NCBI GenBank assembly: GCA_900555425.1 | Contig: UNSM01000031.1 | Location: 1 to 8,179, forward strand | Length of the DNA: 8,179 nucleotides | Origin: Candidatus Saccharimonadota bacterium | Lineage (GTDB): Bacteria; Patescibacteriota; Saccharimonadia; Saccharimonadales; Saccharimonadaceae | Direction of reading: 5' to 3' | In this document: positions 6,087-8,179 of the stretch, one piece after another | Layout of the letters: every line of letters begins with the position of its first letter | Numbering within the stretch: position 1 is the stretch's first letter | Translations under genes and position numbers: made by a program | Notes under the pieces: model-generated | Database searches by the model: none | Seen by the model: only the letters and a program-made list of their open reading frames with translations | What the model was told of the DNA's origin: nothing

Positions 6087-7520
6087 ATGTCTAAATTACC
6101 AACAGTCGCCATCATCGGGCAAGCCAACGTCGGCAAAAGCTCATTATTTAATCGCTTGACGCGCTCTCGCACGGCCATCGTCGCCAGAGAAGCTGGAACA
6201 ACTCGCGACAACGTTGTTGGTAAAGTTTCATACAAACGACGCAACGTAGATTCTGCGCCGTCAGATGACTATTCGCAATTTTGGCTCATCGACACAGCCG
6301 GACTTAAGACTGCCGAGGACGAATTTGAGGCGACCATTCAGGACCAAATCGCTGACGCCTCCGCCGCCGCTGATGTAATCCTCGTAACTGTCGATTCCAC
6401 TGTTTATCCCTCTGACGCCGATCGCCAATTAGCCAAAAAAGCCCTAAAAAGTGGCAAGCCAGTCATTTTAATCGCCAATAAAGCAGACTTAAAAGGCTCT
6501 CTTTCTATCGACGAATTCAAACGACTCGGCATTAAAAACATCATAAAAACTTCCGCCGAGCACAGCATTGGCATTTCGGAGCTTCTTGATAGCATTGCCG
6601 AACTTATTCCGCCAGCCACCGAAACCGCACCTGATGACATCATTCGCGTTGCACTAATCGGCCGCCCGAATGTCGGAAAGAGTAATCTATTCAATACCTT
6701 AGCGGGCAAGCAGCAAGCCATCGTCGCCAACGTCGCCGGCACAACTCGCGACGTAAACCGCGTTCAAGTTCGTTATCACGGACAAACAATTGAATTGCTC
6801 GATACCGCTGGAGTTCGCCGCCAAGGAAAGCAGGAAACTGGAATTGAAAAGTTCTCAGTTCTTCGCACCATGCAAGCCATAAACGAAGCTGACGTTTGTC
6901 TGCTTCTTATGGACGTCAATGAGCTTAATGTTCAATTGGATCAGCGCCTAGCTGGAATTATTGACGAGGCGGGCAAGGGGCTTGTTCTGGTCGTCAGCAA
7001 ATGGGACTCCGTCGAGGGGAAAGACGCTTACACACACGATGAAATCGCGCCACAAATCAGCTATAATTTCAAGTTCACGCCGTACGCGCCGTTAATATTC
7101 ACCTCTTCCGTCACTGGCCAGAATGTCGCTAAGTTATTCGACCTAGCGCTTGATATCTATAAGCGTCGTCGCCAAGAATGTAAAACTCGTGCCTTAAACG
7201 ACATTTTACAGAAAGCCATCGCCGCACATCCGCCAGCTGGTCTGAAGAACTCGCACCCGAAGCTGCGCTACATTGTCCAGACTGACGTTGCTCCGCCGTG
7301 GTTTGTTATATATGGTAGCAATCTGAAATTTGTTCACTGGAGCTACAAGCGTTATCTGGAGCGAACTCTGCGCGAAGCCTTCAATTTTGCGGGAACGCCG
7401 ATTAAAATGTCTTTCCGTGACGAAAAGCAATTAAAAGCCAATCGTGAACGCGTTGCGCGCGGTCTGGCGCCAGTCACCAAAGCCTACAAGCAGGCCAAGA
7501 ACGCTGAAAAAGGCATATAA
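6087..7520 (+). CDS. der: Ribosome biogenesis GTPase Der (EngA)
   Basis: The 477-residue protein has the two tandem GTPase domains unique to Der/EngA. Domain 1 has P-loop GQANVGKS (11-18), DTAG (69-72) and NKAD (131-134). Domain 2 has P-loop GRPNVGKS (192-199), DTAG (239-242) and a SKWD G4 motif. The C-terminal ~110 residues form the KH-like domain, with the family's HPKLRYIVQTDVAPPWFVIY and HWSYKRYLER segments. Der binds the 50S subunit late in assembly and is usually essential. Domain 1 has GQA instead of the common GRP in the P-loop, a mild variation. Transcription probably starts almost at the ATG, giving a leaderless or near-leaderless mRNA. Confidence 0.98.
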   Translation: MSKLPTVAIIGQANVGKSSLFNRLTRSRTAIVAREAGTTRDNVVGKVSYKRRNVDSAPSDDYSQFWLIDTAGLKTAEDEFEATIQDQIADASAAADVILVTVDSTVYPSDADRQLAKKALKSGKPVILIANKADLKGSLSIDEFKRLGIKNIIKTSAEHSIGISELLDSIAELIPPATETAPDDIIRVALIGRPNVGKSNLFNTLAGKQQAIVANVAGTTRDVNRVQVRYHGQTIELLDTAGVRRQGKQETGIEKFSVLRTMQAINEADVCLLLMDVNELNVQLDQRLAGIIDEAGKGLVLVVSKWDSVEGKDAYTHDEIAPQISYNFKFTPYAPLIFTSSVTGQNVAKLFDLALDIYKRRRQECKTRALNDILQKAIAAHPPAGLKNSHPKLRYIVQTDVAPPWFVIYGSNLKFVHWSYKRYLERTLREAFNFAGTPIKMSFRDEKQLKANRERVARGLAPVTKAYKQAKNAEKGI

Positions 7521-7530
7521 TACCACATTT

Positions 7531-7572
7531 TTGACAAAATCTATTGACATTTTATTCTATTACTGATATATA
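7531..7572 (+). promoter_or_regulatory. Strong tandem promoters for the small membrane-protein gene
   Basis: Two perfect TTGACA boxes lie 13 bp apart. The second (7544-7549) has an exact 17-bp spacer to TATATA (7567-7572), which also carries the TG of an extended -10 at 7564-7565. The first (7531-7536) pairs with TATTCT (7553-7558) at a 16-bp spacer. This is the closest match to consensus in the window and begins only 11 bp after the der stop. The main start would be near 7579, leaving a leader of about 80 bases. Confidence 0.75.
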
Positions 7573-7617
7573 TATTAGCTTTCACAATGTGTTAGCTTGC
7601 GTCAAATTCGACACATC

Positions 7618-7654
7618 GTTGGAGGAAAATAAATCCTCCGCCCAACTGGAAGGA
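7618..7654 (+). promoter_or_regulatory. Structured leader hairpin and Shine-Dalgarno of the small gene
   Basis: GGAGGA (7621-7626) pairs with TCCTCC (7634-7639) across the loop AAATAAA. The stem can be extended by GTT (7618-7620) and AAC (7644-7646) over a bulge. The true Shine-Dalgarno, GGAAGGA (7648-7654), sits 7 bases before the ATG at 7662. TCCTCC could alternatively pair with AGGA of that site, so the two pairings compete. A translational switch is inference. Confidence 0.5.
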
Positions 7655-7661
7655 CAGCCCC

Positions 7662-7907
7662 ATGCTGGAAGGATTCCTCAAACTCATGCTGCTCACAGCC
7701 ATTGGCGTGGCTCTCGGGTCCGCCGTGATAGGAGGAATTGCAGGAGCCCTCGTAGGAGGACTCATTGGTGAGGCGGCGGGAGTTCCCGTTACCACAACTG
7801 CTCCAATCGGAGCAGTTGTCGGAGCTGTAACAGCCGGAGCCGCTGCGTGGCGGCGCATCTGGTGCAACGGCAAGAGGGACAACCCTCCTACTGATAGTCA
7901 GGCGTAA
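7662..7907 (+). CDS. Small glycine-zipper two-segment membrane protein
   Basis: The 81-residue protein has two hydrophobic stretches, about residues 5-38 and 45-64, joined by a short VPVTTTAP turn. Both are full of GxxxG-type spacing (GVALGSAVIGGIAGALVGG; GAVVGAVTAG), typical of glycine-zipper proteins whose helices pack tightly and oligomerise. The C-terminal tail is basic (WRRIWCNGKR) and polar, and probably cytoplasmic. A good Shine-Dalgarno (GGAAGGA, 7-base spacing) fixes the start, in contrast to the leaderless genes nearby. Codons are GC-richer (CTC, CTG, GCC), and the gene has its own strong promoters, so it looks like an independent unit. Size and topology would suit a class II holin-like protein, a pore-forming peptide or bacteriocin, or a glycine-zipper envelope protein. 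I cannot choose between them. Confidence 0.72.
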   Translation: MLEGFLKLMLLTAIGVALGSAVIGGIAGALVGGLIGEAAGVPVTTTAPIGAVVGAVTAGAAAWRRIWCNGKRDNPPTDSQA

Positions 7908-7912
7908 GCCTG
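7899..7912 (+). other. Stop-codon hairpin with GNRA loop
   Basis: CAGGC (7899-7903) pairs with GCCTG (7908-7912) around a GTAA tetraloop, a GNRA type. The TAA stop of the small gene is inside this loop. The base of this stem abuts the larger hairpin that follows. Confidence 0.5.
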
Positions 7913-7997
7913 CTCGAAAATAGCTCGCTCGAAAATAGACTCAATATTGAATCCAGTTTTCGGCTTGAGCACGTTTTCGAGCGGGCTATTTTCTTTT
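7912..7997 (+). terminator. Long 20-bp hairpin, probable terminator of the small gene
   Basis: Bases 7916-7935 pair with 7974-7993 over 20 positions with a single U-G wobble, and the plus strand continues TTTTATA. The 38-base interior can form an inner stem (CTCAA 7940-7944 with TTGAG 7965-7969). The left arm is built from a 12-bp direct repeat GCTCGAAAATAG at 7912-7923 and 7927-7938. It is longer than an ordinary terminator, so a role in RNA stability is also possible. Confidence 0.65.
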
Positions 7998-8016
7998 ATA
8001 ACGAATCTTAGCTGTA

Positions 8017-8069
8017 TTCGCTCCATAGATACGTGTCTATGCTGATGAGTCGGAAACGACGAAAGCGAA
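8017..8069 (+). ncRNA. Type III hammerhead self-cleaving ribozyme
   Basis: All conserved hammerhead elements are present in order. Stem III is TTCGC (8017-8021) with GCGAA (8065-8069), open at its outer end, which makes it type III. The cleavage triplet is CUC (8021-8023); U8022 pairs with A8064 and cleavage is expected after C8023. Stem I is CATAGA (8024-8029) with TCTATG (8036-8041) and a six-base loop TACGTG. The core CTGATGA is at 8042-8048. Stem II is GTCG (8049-8052) with CGAC (8057-8060) capped by GAAA. The second core strand GAAA is at 8061-8064. Every stem is perfectly paired. It lies 24 bases beyond the long hairpin and 4 bases before the end of a convergent gene. Activity is predicted from structure only. 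Confidence 0.92.
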
Positions 8070-8072
8070 CTT

Positions 8073-8179
8073 TTATTCAAACATCATCAATTGCGCCGAC
8101 AAAACTTCACGCGTAATTTCGTCTGCACGTTCACCAATTAGCACAATTTTTGCTGGCTCTTCCGCCGCAGAATTAGCTA
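8073..8179 (-). CDS. 3' end of a convergent gene of uncertain function (partial)
   Basis: On the minus strand a frame is open from the right edge to a TAA at 8075-8073, giving about 34 residues that end in LSAQLMMFE. The segment AKIVLIGERADEITREVL looks like the end of an alpha/beta domain. It faintly resembles the C-terminal domain of CobW/P47K-type GTPases (a hydrophobic strand, Gly, then a helix), but this is weak. Codon use (GCG, GAA, CGT) matches the housekeeping genes here. The start lies outside the window. Confidence 0.6.
   Translation of the reverse strand, partial: ANSAAEEPAKIVLIGERADEITREVLSAQLMMFE

Noticed and set aside
6631..6637. CTGATGA inside der, possible second hammerhead or retrozyme partner
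   Set aside because: No GAAA strand after a closing stem II, and it encodes a linker between the two G domains. Only one ribozyme is present, so no flanking pair is seen.
7544..7771. 75-codon plus-strand frame beginning in the promoter region
   Set aside because: Its ATG-side sequence overlaps the -35 and -10 boxes, it has no ribosome site, and the glycine-zipper frame from 7662 explains the coding signal.
7592..7882. 96-codon minus-strand frame opposite the glycine-zipper gene
   Set aside because: It is a mirror of Gly/Ala/Val codons giving Pro/Ala/Thr-rich sequence, with no promoter or ribosome site.
7912..7993. Integron attC site
   Set aside because: The long hairpin lacks the RYYYAAC and GTTRRRY core sites, so it is better read as a terminator-like structure.

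Overview
This window most likely comes from the chromosome of a Patescibacteria/CPR bacterium. Candidatus Saccharibacteria (TM7) is my best guess, but it rests on overall gene style rather than a marker gene. TGA is used as a stop (first gene, response regulator). Most genes have no Shine-Dalgarno sequence, and several have a -10 box so close to the ATG that the mRNA would be leaderless.

Layout: (1) 3-1442, the 3' part of an AT-rich accessory gene for an AAA_13/PrrC/RloC-like ATPase, with a CxxC hook, ABC signature, Walker B, H-loop and a possible anticodon-nuclease triad. (2) 1511-1672, a hairpin terminator and a minus-strand tRNA-Glu(CTC) whose -10 box sits inside an inverted repeat. (3) 1748-4775, a membrane PAS histidine kinase and a receiver-only response regulator with a long Pro/Gln-rich tail. 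(4) 4772-5479, an RsuA/RluB-type pseudouridine synthase overlapping the regulator by ATGA. (5) 5563-6066, an AT-rich gene of unknown function. (6) 6087-7520, the ribosome-assembly GTPase Der (EngA). (7) 7531-8069, a small module: tandem strong promoters, a structured leader, an 81-residue glycine-zipper membrane protein, a 20-bp terminator-like hairpin and, just beyond it, a complete type III hammerhead ribozyme. (8) 8073-8179, the 3' end of a convergent minus-strand gene.

The ribozyme at 8017-8069 is the most striking object. All conserved core nucleotides are present, all three stems close, and the predicted cleavage is after C8023 in a CUC triplet. It lies in the gap between the small membrane-protein gene and the convergent gene, where it could process read-through RNA or belong to a separate small RNA. 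The two-component pair, pseudouridine synthase and Der are housekeeping or regulatory genes. The first gene, the 167-aa gene and the 7531-8069 module look like accessory insertions among them.
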